From positions 271,573,940 to 271,637,939 of the forward strand of contig OX352772.1 of the NCBI GenBank assembly GCA_947095535.1: DNA of 64,000 bases. Reading direction: 5' to 3'. The DNA is from Poecilobothrus nobilitatus (Eukaryota; Arthropoda; Insecta; Diptera; Dolichopodidae). This document shows, piece after piece, positions 9,158 to 19,071 of this stretch. The first letter of the stretch is position 1; each line of letters begins with the position of its first letter. A model generated the notes under the pieces. It was not told the DNA's origin. It made no database searches and saw nothing but the letters and a program-made list of their open reading frames with translations. The translations under genes were made by a program, and so were the position numbers.

Positions 9158-10017
9158 ATGTCAAGAGCTCAAATAGTGACTGAAATTCATAGACAGGCAA
9201 GACGTAAATTTCTTAGAAGAAAATGCAAACAGAAAGGTCCAAATGACACGTGGCAAATCGATTTAGTCGAAATGATACCTTATGGAAAATTTAATAATGG
9301 TTATAAATATATGCTGACGGTCATTGATACTTTTTCCAAATATGCCTATGCTGAACCTGTGAAAACAAAAAATGCTGAAAATGTTTTAAATGCCTTAAAA
9401 ACAATTATTATTAGAGCTAAAGTTATACCAAAAAATATTCACTCTGATCAAGGCAAGGAATTTTTTTATTTACAATTTCAAAATTATATGAAAGAAAAAT
9501 CAATCAATCATTATCACACATTTAGCGAATTAAAAGCATCAATTGTTGAACGATTTAACCGTACATTGAAAAATTCTATGTGGAAAAAATTTAGTTTAAA
9601 CGGGAATTATAAATGGTTACCTATTATACAATCATTAATAAAATAATATAATTCAACAAAACATAGCGCAACAAAACTTCCTCCTGAAAAAATTACAAAG
9701 AAAAACGAAAAAAATATAAAACTGGAAAGTAAGAATAAGTAAATATAAAGGTCATTTCGAAAAAGGTTATCAACCGAATTGGTCAACTGAAGTATTTAAG
9801 ATTGATAAAATCAATAATACTTATCCTGTTACATATCAATTATCGGACTATACTGATACGCCAATTTCTGGGGGTTTTTATCAAGCTACCTGTAAAATAC
9901 CCAGATACTTATCTTGTAGAAAAAATTCTGAAAAAGCAAGGAAATAGAGTTTTTGTTAAATGGCTAGGTTTTGATGACACACATAATACTTGGATAAATT
10001 CAATAAATATTGTTTAA
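9158..10017 (+). pseudogene. Polinton RVE integrase with C-terminal chromodomain, broken
   Basis: The first 162 codons hold all three catalytic acids: D in TWQIDLVEM, D in IHSDQGKEFF and E in ASIVERFNRTLKN (DDE, RVE fold). An in-frame TAA at 9644-9646 follows. The sequence continues with KLPPEKITKKNEK, an SH3-like segment (RISKYKGHFEKGYQPNWS), a linker and a chromodomain with VEKILKKQGNRVFVKWLGFDDTHNTW ending at 10017. At least two frame changes (near 9735 and 9880) lie between. The enzyme would insert element DNA; the chromodomain may guide targeting. Its coding strand is the same as polB, unlike the tail-to-head order in B. Confidence 0.85.
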
Positions 10018-10221
10018 TATCTGTAAAATAAAACTCTAATAAACACCTGAAAATAAAACTTGAAAACATCTGAAAAATAAAATAAAATCTTAACGTCTGA
10101 AAAATTAAATAAAATCTTAACATCTGAAAAATGAAAATAAAATTAAAACAGTAGAAAATTTCTTTGAAATAAAATTTTTTTTATTCTATATAAAATTAGT
10201 CTAAAACTGATTTGTTATTAT
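10018..10221. repeat. Short degenerate repeats after the integrase
   Basis: A 20-25 bp unit resembling ATCTGAAAAATAAAATAAAATC recurs about four to five times between 10050 and 10160, with AT-rich filler. It separates the converging integrase and OB-like genes. No terminator can be named with confidence. Confidence 0.5.
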
Positions 10222-10521
10222 TTACTGATTTGTGGCGAATTCAAAATCACCACGTTCTTCTTTTAAATTTAATTGGCTTTCCTCATTTATGAGGAAATAT
10301 TCATTTTTTTCGATTTCCTCACGGAAATCATTATCTTCAAATACCCCAACTTTTTGATGCGGTATAAATATAATATTATTTGGGGTCTCGAAGACCCATT
10401 TTTTACCGTAAACGGTGTTTAACTTTTTAATTTTATTTATTTTATAGAGCCTACTTGGCTCCATATCTTTAACTTTTAAAAATTTTTTAAAATTTTTTTT
10501 TTTTAAATTAAATAATTCCAC
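10222..10521 (-). CDS. OB-like small Polinton protein
   Basis: This is a 99-residue frame. The conserved core is EPSRLYKINKIKKLNTVYGKKWVFE then IIFIPHQK. A relative in B (14644-15159) has DLEINKFYKIKEF and VWVYLPKRFAN at the same spacing, and a broken one is at 52291-52500. The pattern L..LY.I..i...T.yG....f......iP is seen in small single-strand-binding-like proteins with an OB fold; this is inference. The C-terminal part is acidic. Its start overlaps the end of the Q/H-rich gene by 19 bp in another frame, so the two may be translated from one message or were once joined. Confidence 0.5.
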   Translation of the reverse strand: MELFNLKKKNFKKFLKVKDMEPSRLYKINKIKKLNTVYGKKWVFETPNNIIFIPHQKVGVFEDNDFREEIEKNEYFLINEESQLNLKEERGDFEFATNQ

Positions 10522-10769
10522 CAGTTTCCTTTTTCTGATGAGATTTGATGTTGCTGTTGTTGCTGTAGTTGCTGTTTTTGCTGTTGATGTTGCTGTTGTT
10601 GCTGTTGTTGTTGATGATGATGCTGTTGATGTAGTTGTTGATGTTGTTGTTGCTGATGAAGATGAGTAGAAGCGTTATCTTCATTTTTCGCCTTTCTCCT
10701 TTTCGCAGGAAGACGCACTGCTGTACTAGTAGTAGCAGTTGTAGCAGTTGCAGCCTCTTCTGCAGTCAT
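10503..10769 (-). CDS. Q/H-rich low-complexity protein with WWNYLI tail
   Basis: This is an 88-residue frame. It has an alanine/threonine-rich start, a basic LPAKRRKAK patch that could be a nuclear signal, about 45 residues of Gln and His from CAG/CAT-type triplets, then EKGNWWNYLI. Element C keeps a shorter H-Q run ending NWWNYLI (52141-52281). The conserved NWWNYLI shows the frame is used or was used, and the Q/H tract length is free to vary. It shares an upstream region of about 300 bp with polB on the other strand, so this may be a two-way promoter. Confidence 0.5.
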   Translation of the reverse strand: MTAEEAATATTATTSTAVRLPAKRRKAKNEDNASTHLHQQQQHQQLHQQHHHQQQQQQQQHQQQKQQLQQQQQHQISSEKGNWWNYLI

Positions 10770-11065
10770 GAAGAAGTTTAAATATTGCTGTGCTATATCT
10801 TGCTTGTTTGAAATTGAACTGATATTTTTAATATAAAATCCCGATGTATTTATACTAATTAAAATGTATTGAAGATAAATTTAGATTGCTTTTTGTTTTT
10901 CTATTTTAAGATAGTATTAAGATGGGATTCTAGTTAAACAACTACAATTTATTAAAGCGGCCTTTGATTACAATGTAATTGTTCATTTAACAGAGTGAAT
11001 CTGTATTAAAAATTTAATATTATTCTGTTATTCAAGCATTAACATCTAAAATTCGTATAAAGAAA
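10770..11065. other. Divergent intergenic region between the Q/H-rich gene and polB
   Basis: About 300 bp of AT-rich sequence lies between two genes transcribed away from each other, so promoters are expected on both strands. I see no clear core element and no open frame. An equivalent region lies in C at 51834-52140. Confidence 0.4.
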
Positions 11066-13990
11066 ATGTCGAAAAAAATTATTTTACAAAAGTTTCTTAC
11101 CGAAACTTAACACCTTATATAATCGAAAGTGAAAAGTCGGCGTTTGTAAACGGTTTAATATGAACGGGCACAAAATAAAATTTGTAATTAAATCCGTACC
11201 TGACAATAGAGAACCAATTAGCTGGATTAAGGATGCTATACAACATTGCTGTGAAAGATGTGAATTCCAGGGATAAGATTGAGTTAACATTTTGTGGAGA
11301 GAGCTTTGAACATCAAGGTTCTGCGTATCTCAGCTCATGAATTAAAATTTAGCGACGTTTGGGATGTAATTTCTAATGTTTTCCAAAGTAATTCTGAAGG
11401 TAGTTATTTATAATACATTTTTGGCTTCATTTATTATAAACTATTTTTATTTTACGTCTACAGGTTTAAGTACAGACACTTTTTGTTTAACAGTTACCCA
11501 TGACCCGTTTGTAGAGAAAGAAGTAATAAATATTCAAATTTTGATGAGGAATGCTTAAAAAGGAGAGGAATAATAGCAATAAAAATAGCGATAATTTATG
11601 TTTACCGCGTGCACTTGTTGTTTCAATAGCTAAAATTGAAAAATTTAATGATTATGAAAAAATTCGAAAAAATATAGAAAAACTTCAAAATTTAACAGCT
11701 TTAAAATTATTAGAAAAATCAAAAATAACAATTCCATCTGAAGGTTGCGGAATTCGTGAATTGAATCAATTTCAAAAATTTTTACACAAACACAAGATTG
11801 TTGTATATAAATATGGAACAAGGGGTGCAGAAATAATATTTGAAGGATTGAATAATGGAAAAAAATTAACTTGTTATATCATATCATATATCAATAACAG
11901 CTGCTTTTTGCACAGCATTTTATTGTGAAGAATGTCATATTCTGTATTCTAAGAAAAATGAACATAGATGTTCGAAAAGTTGCCCTTGCTGTCAAAACTC
12001 ACCAGCTTGTTCATTTAATGTTAAAAATATTTTATGTATGCAGTGTAATCGAACATTTCGTGGTCAAACATGTTTTGAAAGCCATAAGGCTTAAGGAGGA
12101 GCACTTAAAATTTACGTCTTTTTGCTTTAACACTTGACGTCTTTTTTTCCAGTTCAAAAAATAGAAGCATCTGTGAAGAAATTAGAAAATGCAAATCTTG
12201 TTTTAAAGTTCATAAAAGCAGTAGGACTCATATATGTGGAGAATATTTTTGTAAGATTTGCGATAATCATGTTCCTGAAAACCATAAATGCTTCATTCAG
12301 CAAGACAAAACAAAAGTAAATTTTGAAAATTGCATTTACGTATTTTATGATTTAGGAACAAGACAAGAAGAAATTAGCTCTACAAAAATAAAAGAACATG
12401 TTCCAAGTTTATGTGTGGCTCAGCTAAGATGCTTTAAATGTATTAACATTGATTCTCTATACTTCTGTTGAAAATGTAAATTAAGAGAGAGAATTTTTAA
12501 AACGAAAAATGTGATAGAGGATTTCATGGAGATTATTTTAAAATTAAGGAAGGAATTCAAAAAGATTGTCATAATTCCTCATAATGGACAGGCGCTTGAC
12601 CATCAGTTTATTCTGAATTATATACTCAATAAAACTGTACTTGAACCAAAGTTAATTATGCGAGGTACAAAAATTATTGTTATGATAATTGATAATATTA
12701 AATTTATTGATTCTATGAACTACTTTCCTTTGGCTTGGCAAAATTACCAAAAGCTTTTAATTTATCGATCAATTTGAAAAAGGGTTATTTTCCACATCTA
12801 TTTAATAAATTGGAAAATGAAAATTACATTGGCACACTTCCAGCAATTAAATACTATAACTCTAATACAATGAAAGCAGATGAGCGTAATGAATTTTTAA
12901 TGTAGTATGAACAAAATAGAAACTCAGAATTTAATATGGAGAAAGATATTTTAGAATACTGTATAAGTGATGTTGAAATTGTAACTAGAGCATGTCTGGT
13001 TTTCAGAAAATTTTTTATAGAAGAATGTAATGTGGAACCATTTGTAGAAGCAACAACAATAGCTTCACCCTGTAATCTTGTATATAGAAGAAACTTTCTC
13101 AAATCGAATACTATAGGTATTATACCAAAGAATATAGGATGGTAGGCAATCAGTCAAAAATTGCCATGCAATGGTTTATTTGGGAAAAAGATTTGAGAAA
13201 AATTGATTTGCAATGCGCATTTAATGGAAAAGAAAAACAAATTGGAAATGCTAAAGTCGATGGTTTTTGCGAAGAGACTAAAGAAATATTTGAATTTTAT
13301 GGGTGCTATTATCATGGACATCCAAAATGTTTAACCAACCAGAGAGATATACCATTACACGATAAGTCTGGCGATACTTTGAATGTACGATATGAAAAAA
13401 AAATAATGAGGTAAAAGTTTATAAAATGGTGTAAATATAAAGTTATTGAGATGTGGGAATGTGAATTCCGAGAGCTAATGAGACACAATGAAAATATGAG
13501 ATATTTAGAAAATCATTCATTAATTAATTTAGCTCCTTTAAATCCCCGTGATGCATTTTATGGTGGAAGAACTGGAAATACTTACACATATTATCAATGT
13601 AAACAAGGAGAAAAAATGAAATACATAGATGTATGTTCCTTATATCCATATGTTTGCAAACGAGGGAAATTTCCCATAAGTCATCCTAGGATTTATGTTG
13701 GAGAAGATGTCTGCTCCAAGTTAAACATAATGACTATTGACGGTATTATTAAAATTAAAATCTTACCTCCAACAAATCTATTATACCCCGTGTTACCTGC
13801 TAAACAAAATAATAAATTGATGTTCTCACTATGTAAGACTTGTAGTGAAAAAAAATATCAAGGAAAATACTGTGAACATACAGACGATGAAAGAGCATTA
13901 GTAGGAACTTGGATAATTGATGAAATTAAAAAAGCAATTGAAAAAGGGTATAAACTTTTAAATATTTATCAAGTTTGGGAATACGAGTAG
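11066..13990 (+). pseudogene. B-family DNA polymerase of element A, 5' part (interrupted and broken)
   Basis: From ATG 11066 fragments in several frames give an N-terminal segment with DNLCLPRALVV (like an OTU-protease opening), a cysteine/histidine cluster near 11920-12090, and an exonuclease domain. Exo I is YDLGTRQ near 12346, where the copy in C keeps YDLETRQ. Exo II is HNGQALDHQFI near 12583, and Exo III is YCISDVEIVTRA near 12957. The palm begins with DVCSLYPYV near 13627 (motif A). The gene stops at 13990, where LINE sequence begins. Its last part resumes near 31355. Stops at 12468 and 12903 and several frameshifts make it dead. Palm motifs B and C are missing. Confidence 0.8.
11400..11463 (+). 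other. Predicted 64-bp spliceosomal intron in element A polB
   Basis: Sequence GAAG|GTAGTT ... TCTACAG|GTTTAAG gives GT-AG ends, a pyrimidine/AT-rich 3' part and a join that keeps homologous reading (NSEG-LSTDTFCLTV). Element C has an intron of exactly the same length at the same place (51421-51484). Confidence 0.65.
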
Positions 13991-14243
13991 TGAGTAGTGA
14001 TATGTCGTTTGGATCTATGTGTAGGTTAGTAATTTTTTGGAATTATTTCTATGGAATATTTTATTTTACTCTGGGAACATATTGTTATTTGGTTGAATAT
14101 TCTGAAAGCGGCGTTGCCAATATTTGTTGATTTCTATACGGATTTGTTCTTTAATAAGTGTTTTGATATTATTTAAAAGACTTGAGCAATCCTAAGTCGT
14201 ATGCACGATAATTATATCTTTGGCTGTTGATTTTGTGGATGTC
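13991..14243 (-). pseudogene. Non-LTR retrotransposon ORF2 fragment (segment after the endonuclease)
   Basis: On the minus strand this encodes LLKDIHKINSQRYNYRAYDL...GLLKSFK then KYWQRRFQNIQP, the linker that normally follows the endonuclease of Jockey/I-like LINEs. It continues directly from the end of the endonuclease frame at 28793 once Polinton B is set aside. The reverse transcriptase and 3' tail are missing: at 13990 the sequence switches to polB without a poly(A) tract. A deletion probably removed the rest of the LINE together with the polymerase palm. Confidence 0.7.
14238..14243 (+). repeat. Target-site duplication (left) of Polinton B
   Basis: GATGTC immediately precedes the AGTAGTGTG end and is repeated exactly at 28785-28790. 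Six bases is the length produced by Polinton integrases. Confidence 0.95.
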
Positions 14244-14590
14244 AGTAGTGTGTATATGCCGATTTTGGCCCCATAGGGAGTAATTTTTTTGGGGGAGTAA
14301 AATTTTAATATGAAAAAATTGTTATAAAAATTAAAAATAGAGCTTTTATGAATTTTTTTGTTTTATTGTAATTGTCAATCAAATACAACTTTGTAAAGTG
14401 TGTATTGTTGATGATATCTGCTCTTGACAATAAATTGTCAATCAAACGCGACTTTGTAGAGTGTGTTTGTTGATAATGTTTGCCCTTGATAAATAAATGA
14501 TTGATGATAATGACATTGATAAATATAAATTACTACTAATAATGTATTAAATAATAAAATAAAGAAGGTTTGATATTACTATAAATACTG
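14244..14590 (+). repeat. Left terminal inverted repeat of element B
   Basis: This matches the reverse complement of about 28440-28784: outer AGTAGTGTGTATATGCCGAT, then GGCCCCATAGGGAGTAA, then two 63-bp subrepeats (14374 and 14437) opening GTCAATCAAA, then an AT-rich inner part. The sides differ mildly, mostly in the second subrepeat. It is shorter than the 1-kb TIR of A. Confidence 0.9.
14374..14497 (+). repeat. Two 63-bp tandem units in the TIR of element B
   Basis: Both units carry GTCAATCAAA, ACTTTGTA-AGTGTGT and TTGTTGAT. The right TIR has two matching units at about 28535-28655 that are closer to each other than the left pair. Confidence 0.85.
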
Positions 14591-14643
14591 ATCCATTTTG
14601 AAAAATAATTAATACAATTAATTTCTTACATTAAAAATAAAAA

Positions 14644-15159
14644 ATGTCTTTTATTAAAAAGTTTATTAATATTTCGAAAAAGGGTCTTACTAATTATAAG
14701 AAATTAGAAGATCTGGAAATAAATAAATTTTATAAAATTAAAGAGTTCAAACTAAAAGAAGAAACAAAATATCGTAAATCTCTTCTAGTAGGGTTAATTT
14801 TAAACGGAGAGACTGTTTGGGTATATTTACCCAAACGCTTTGCAAATATTATTAATACAAAACAAAATATTAAGCAGCTCAAACAGTTTGGAGGGTTAAA
14901 GTATAACGGACGAGATGAAGAAAAGAGCATAGCAATGTTCGATTTCATATTAAAAAAGAATATGAAGCAAGGTAAATATGATGCTGATGATGATGTTGAT
15001 GATAATGATGGTGATGATGATGATGATGACGATGATGAAGATGATGATTATGATGATGAGGATAAGGAAAAAAATAGTAGTATAAGGGAAAAACTAAAAA
15101 GAAAAAATACAAACTATGTAAAAAATAAAAAAAGTAAAAAAATAAAAATGCAACTTTAA
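14644..15159 (+). CDS. OB-like Polinton protein with aspartate-rich tail
   Basis: This is an intact 171-residue frame. Residues 20-70 carry KLEDLEINKFYKIKEF and ETVWVYLPKRFANI, the same pattern as the protein at 10222-10521. Residues about 115-140 are nearly all Asp/Glu, encoded by a GAT-rich microsatellite (14980-15065). The end is basic (KSKKIKM). A compact fold followed by an acidic tail fits a single-strand-binding-like protein of a protein-primed replicon, but this is inference. It lies first inside the left TIR. Confidence 0.55.
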   Translation: MSFIKKFINISKKGLTNYKKLEDLEINKFYKIKEFKLKEETKYRKSLLVGLILNGETVWVYLPKRFANIINTKQNIKQLKQFGGLKYNGRDEEKSIAMFDFILKKNMKQGKYDADDDVDDNDGDDDDDDDDEDDDYDDEDKEKNSSIREKLKRKNTNYVKNKKSKKIKMQL

Positions 15160-15284
15160 TAAAATATTTAGTTTTTGTTTTCTTATGTTTTGATTTTTTT
15201 GACAACAGGTTAATCTAAGTAGAAATAGAGAATCTCTATATTTTTTTCTATAAAAAGAAGTTTTGTTAAAATTATTTTTACAGG
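15160..15284. other. Probable breakpoint of the lost capsid module in element B
   Basis: In A the ATPase-to-MCP block lies just upstream of the LDVRF gene. In B that gene begins halfway through (after 15284) directly behind the OB-like gene. The two AG-ended pyrimidine stretches here (ACAACAG at 15208 and TTTTACAG at 15283) look like splice acceptors but may be chance. Confidence 0.4.
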
Positions 15285-15453
15285 ATTTAAATTTGGGAAT
15301 TCTTTTAATGAACAAATAAATCTCGATCTAACTAAAACTTTAACTAAATTTGACTTAATTGTTACAAATGGGAAAGCAAAAAAGGAATATATATTGCAAC
15401 ATATAAAAGATGAAAAGAAAATAATTGATTTATCTTCTTTTGAAATTGAATAA
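15285..15453 (+). pseudogene. LDVRF-family protein, 3' half only
   Basis: The frame gives NLDLTKTLTKFDLIVTNGK then KKEYILQHIKDEKKIIDLSSFEIE and stops at 15451-15453. It aligns with the second half of the gene at 7421-7754. The first half with LDVRF is missing. The stop overlaps the protease ATG, the same one-base overlap as in element A, which shows the junction of these genes is conserved across the two lineages. Confidence 0.6.
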
Positions 15454-15904
15454 TGAATACATTTAAAATTGAAACTATTCTAAATTAAAATAAATATATA
15501 AAAAAATATTTTACTGGAGTTTTTCCAATAGATAAAATTCCGCATTATGTTAAAAAACCGGCTATGCTAGTAATAAACACAGACTCTTCAAATAAACCTG
15601 GGAATCATTGGTTAGCTTTATTTTTACCTAAAAATGGATGTATTGAATACTTCGATTCATTTGGCTTTCCACCTAACAATAAGAAGATTATAACATTTTT
15701 GAAACATAATTCAATAGAATATATTTTTTTATATAATAATAAACGATGGATGCTTTGCAGGATGTTTTTTCTACAGTTTGTGGCCAGTACTGTTGTGTTT
15801 ATTTATGGTTTCGTGCAAGAAATATCAAAATGAAAAACTTTTTGAGTATATTTAGCAAAATGAAATATATAGAAAACGATAATATAATACAAAAAACTAT
15901 TTGA
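15453..15904 (+). pseudogene. Adenain-like protease of element B, broken
   Basis: ATG 15453 opens MNTFKIETIL, followed by a TAA in place of a codon near residue 12. Then come GVFPIDKIPH, KPGNHWLALF (His) and CIEYFDSFG (Asp). A frameshift near 15745-15755 moves the STVCGQYCCVYLWF segment (Gln/Cys) into another frame that ends at 15904. Both the early stop and the shift kill the enzyme. It is clearly the same family as 7754-8241. Confidence 0.8.
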
Positions 15905-16027
15905 TAACATATTTAATTTAAGAAAAATTCAACGAAATAAATATCGAATTTGTACATCTTGCAACTAAATTTTCACATAAATATAACTGATTGTGAAAAA
16001 TGTGGTTAAGTTTATTCAAAAATTATA

Positions 16028-16678
16028 ATGGGTAAGGGTATGAAAATTATTAGAAAAAGTGAAAAACATTTATCAAAAGCTCACAATGTTCGCACTGAAA
16101 AGAACATACCGGAAGATTTGTTATTATCATATACCTACTTTTTGGATTTAAATCATTCTTCTTATATTAGCATTGGTTACAATATAACTAAATTTGAACC
16201 ACAAATTTTTATTTATCATCGTAGAGGTAATTCAGTAAGAATTAGTTATGAAGAGTGGCAGCAATTTTACAATATTATCATCTTAAACATGAATGGAGAA
16301 GATAAAAAAATAGCTGTATTTAAAACATATAAGAATGGTAGATGTTTATTAACTTTTGGAAGTAAAGAAAGGAAAAAGAAGATATGGCTATCTACTTTAG
16401 AGGCTGATCGGTTTTTTAATATTATAGAATTTGTTCAAGCAGTTATGTGTTATAATAACAGCGTCAAAAATAATATAAAAGAATATATATCAAAATATAT
16501 TAATAAGTGTTTAATAAAATGTGTCAATAAATTAGAACAAGAAGATTTTTATATTCCAATGGAACTGAATACAGCACAATGTAATTATTCTCGTCTTTTT
16601 TATGAAATTCCTATACTATTACAAAGAGAAATACAAAAACATTTTATAAATTTCGAAATGAATTTTAAAGAGAAATAA
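16028..16678 (+). CDS. SYTYFL-family conserved Polinton protein (intact)
   Basis: This is a 216-residue frame, the only intact member here. Motifs are LLLSYTYFLDLNHSS (about residue 36), IYHRRGNSVRISYEEWQQFY, EADRFFNIIEFVQAV, a helical KYINKCLIKCVNKL segment and NYSRLFYEIPILLQREIQKHF. Other copies lie at 1078, 8279, 53530 and 60440. It always follows the protease and sits tail-to-tail with a minus-strand gene. No known family is recognised. The length and conserved aromatic/charged pattern suggest a folded protein. It may be an accessory virion or regulatory factor, without evidence. Confidence 0.65.
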   Translation: MGKGMKIIRKSEKHLSKAHNVRTEKNIPEDLLLSYTYFLDLNHSSYISIGYNITKFEPQIFIYHRRGNSVRISYEEWQQFYNIIILNMNGEDKKIAVFKTYKNGRCLLTFGSKERKKKIWLSTLEADRFFNIIEFVQAVMCYNNSVKNNIKEYISKYINKCLIKCVNKLEQEDFYIPMELNTAQCNYSRLFYEIPILLQREIQKHFINFEMNFKEK

Positions 16679-16741
16679 AGAAAATTAAAAATTATATACA
16701 ATGTTTTTTTTATTATTCATCAAAAAAATTATATTAATAAT

Positions 16742-17692
16742 TTAAATAAGATCTTTCTGCTTAATCCAAGTGTTATGAGAGTTATCAAACCCCCGCCATT
16801 TTACATAAATATGATTACCCTTTTTCCTTAAAATTTTTTCTACAAGATATGCATTAGAGTTTTTAACAGGAGTTATTTCAAATTCATAAAAGCTTCCAAG
16901 AATTGTATTCCGTTTATAGTCTTCTAAAACATAAGTTACTGGATTTGTTATATTAAATTTAACAATTTTAAAAATTTCAGGAGACCAATTTGGTTCATAA
17001 CCTTTACTAAAAGTTCCTTTATATTTATTAATTCGTACAAAATCACCCTTTTTAAACTTTCCTTTTTTAAATATCTTAGGTCTGTTGTATACTGTTTGCA
17101 ATAAAAAAGTTTCATTTTCTTTTATAACATCTTTTGGTTTCATTTTAATTGTTCTATGAACATTCCCATTATACGTTTCAAGTAATTTTGGTAAAATATT
17201 AGTCCATTTATAGTTACCATGTAAACTAAATTGCTTCCACATTAAATTTTTCAAAGTTCTATTAAATCTTTCACATATTGAAGCTGTTAAGTTAGAATAA
17301 GTATTATAATGATTAATATTATTTTCTTTCATTAATTGTAGAAATTTTTGGTTAAAAAATTCTTTTCCTTGATCAGATTGAATGGTTTTTGGTAATTTAA
17401 AGAATTTAGCTTGCTTAAAAATTTTTTTCATTGCTTTAATTACATCATGAGACGTTTTTGTTTTTAAAGGTTGCGCATACGCGTATTTAGAAAATATATC
17501 AATTACAGTTAATAAATATTTATTTCCTTGATTTTCTTTGTGATAAGGTTGCATTTCTACCTAGTCAATTCGCCATGTATCATTTATTCCCTTTTGAACT
17601 ATCCTTCTCCGAGGAAAGTTTTTTCTAACACTTCTATGTATTTCAGAGACAATTTGTTATCTCTCATTTTGATTGTTATAAAATTCAGACAT
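16742..17692 (-). pseudogene. Polinton RVE integrase with chromodomain (element B), two in-frame stops
   Basis: One frame of 317 codons runs from ATG 17692 to 16742. In-frame stops fall at residue 12 and immediately after the first catalytic Asp (WRID-stop-VEM). The rest is clean: LLTVIDIFSKYAYAQPLKTK, the second D in IQSDQGKEFF, E in ICERFNRTLKN, an SH3-like segment (GDFVRINKYKGTFSKGYEP) and a chromodomain (VEKILRKKGNHIYVKWRGF ending HNTWIKQKDL). The D, D and E are all present. Apart from two stops it is the best-kept integrase in the window, suggesting recent loss. It is transcribed toward the SYTYFL gene. Confidence 0.85.
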
Positions 17693-17756
17693 ATCTTTCC
17701 GTGTAAACAAATTTAACAAAAATGAAGTGAAAGATTATCTCAAAGAGTCTTTATAA

Positions 17757-18530
17757 AGGGTGTTCAAAATTGAGGTATCATTTTGATTTTGCCGCCATTT
17801 TTTTTCTACCTGGAATTTTTATGCGAGGTTTATTCTAAAGGTATATTCTTCTTTAGGTATATTCTAAATACATTCTGGTTAATTAATATGGAACGTTACT
17901 CGAAGGAACAACGTGTTTTTGTTATTACAACATTTTTTGAAAATGGTAAAAGTTTTCAAGATGTAATTAGGAAATTTCGAACAAAATTTGGTATAGAAAA
18001 TGCTCAAACAAATCGTACCATCAAGCTGATGGTTGATAAATTTCTAGAAACTTGATCTGTTCTTGATAACAGAGGCAACATTTATCAACGTAGTGGGCGT
18101 TCAACCGAGAATGTAGCAGCTGTGAGCAGAAGTGTTGAAGAAGATCCAAAAACTTCCATTCGTCATCGTTCGCAGCAATTAAACATCAAACCATCCACAT
18201 TATTCAACATTTTGCATCGTGATCTCCATTTAAAGGCTTATCAGATCCAGCTGACGCAAGAATTAAAACTAACTGACCATGCATTACGTCGGCAATTCGT
18301 TTCTTGGGCAATCGAAAAACAAGAAGAAAATGAGATTTTTTTTAACAAAATAATCTTCACCGACGAAGCTCATTTCCAGCTCAATGGCTACGTCAATAAA
18401 CAGAATTGCCGCATTTGGGGTGAAGAGAATCCAAGGGTTATCTTAGAGCAACCAGTACATCCACAAAAAGTTACGGTTTGGTGTGGTTTGTGGTCAGGAG
18501 GAATCATTGGACCATATTTTTTTGAAAACG
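17757..18530 (+). mobile_element. Tc1/mariner-like DNA transposon, 5' part only
   Basis: It opens GGGTGTTCAAAATTGAGGT, a typical mariner-type end. The transposase from ATG 17888 has a helix-turn-helix start (YSKEQRVFVITTFFENGKS), KPSTLFNILHRDLH and the first catalytic Asp in FTDEAHFQLNGYVNKQNCRI, then VTVWCGLWSGGIIGPYFFEN. The second Asp, third acidic residue and 3' end are lost where it joins the Polinton gene near 18530. TGA at 18053-18055 interrupts the frame. It appears to have landed in or beside the exonuclease-like gene of B. Confidence 0.75.
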
Positions 18531-18871
18531 CAAATGGAAATGCAAATGGATTAAAATGGACAGATGGTATTGTTGATTATCTTGTGCTTGAATCATTTTT
18601 AAGAAAACTTGAAGGAAATACATTAATTGTTGCAGGGAGAGAAAAGAATTTTTTTTTGGAAAAGTTTATTTCATCAGATATCATTGATATAAGTAATCGT
18701 TTCAGCTTGAAACGAACTGAAAATTATGAGACTCCCTGCAATATTCATCAATTAATGTTTCCAAATTGTCGATGTGCTGTAAATAATGTATTTAAAATGT
18801 TTTTATATGCATTAAAAAATAATTTTAATATCAAAAATAATTTTGATACAGAATATGATACACTAAATTGA
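17888..18871 (+). pseudogene. Transposase / exonuclease-like Polinton gene fusion
   Basis: One reading frame, broken only by TGA 18053, joins the mariner-like transposase N-terminus (to GPYFFENANGN near 18540) to the C-terminal half of the DLQF family: GLKWTDGIVDYLV, TLIVAGREKNFFLEKFI, IIDISNRF and CNIHQL...RCAVNN, ending at 18871. The joint lies at a short AAATGGAAATGCAAATGG direct repeat, a likely slippage or deletion scar. The DLQF N-terminal half is absent from B. From GTG 18122 or another internal start about 250 residues stay open, so a chimeric protein is possible but unproven. Confidence 0.65.
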
Positions 18872-19071
18872 AAAAAGTAATATGTTTACTTAAAATAATC
18901 TTGAGATGTATCCTGTCAGTTTTATTAAAAACTGAAAAAAAATTAAAATAAACTATTTTTTTTATTTATTCAGAAATGCACTATGTATTATAAAAACGCA
19001 TCGAAATAATGTTTAATAAATCATTATTAATAGTAATATTTTAAAGATAGTATTAAAATTTGATTACTAAG

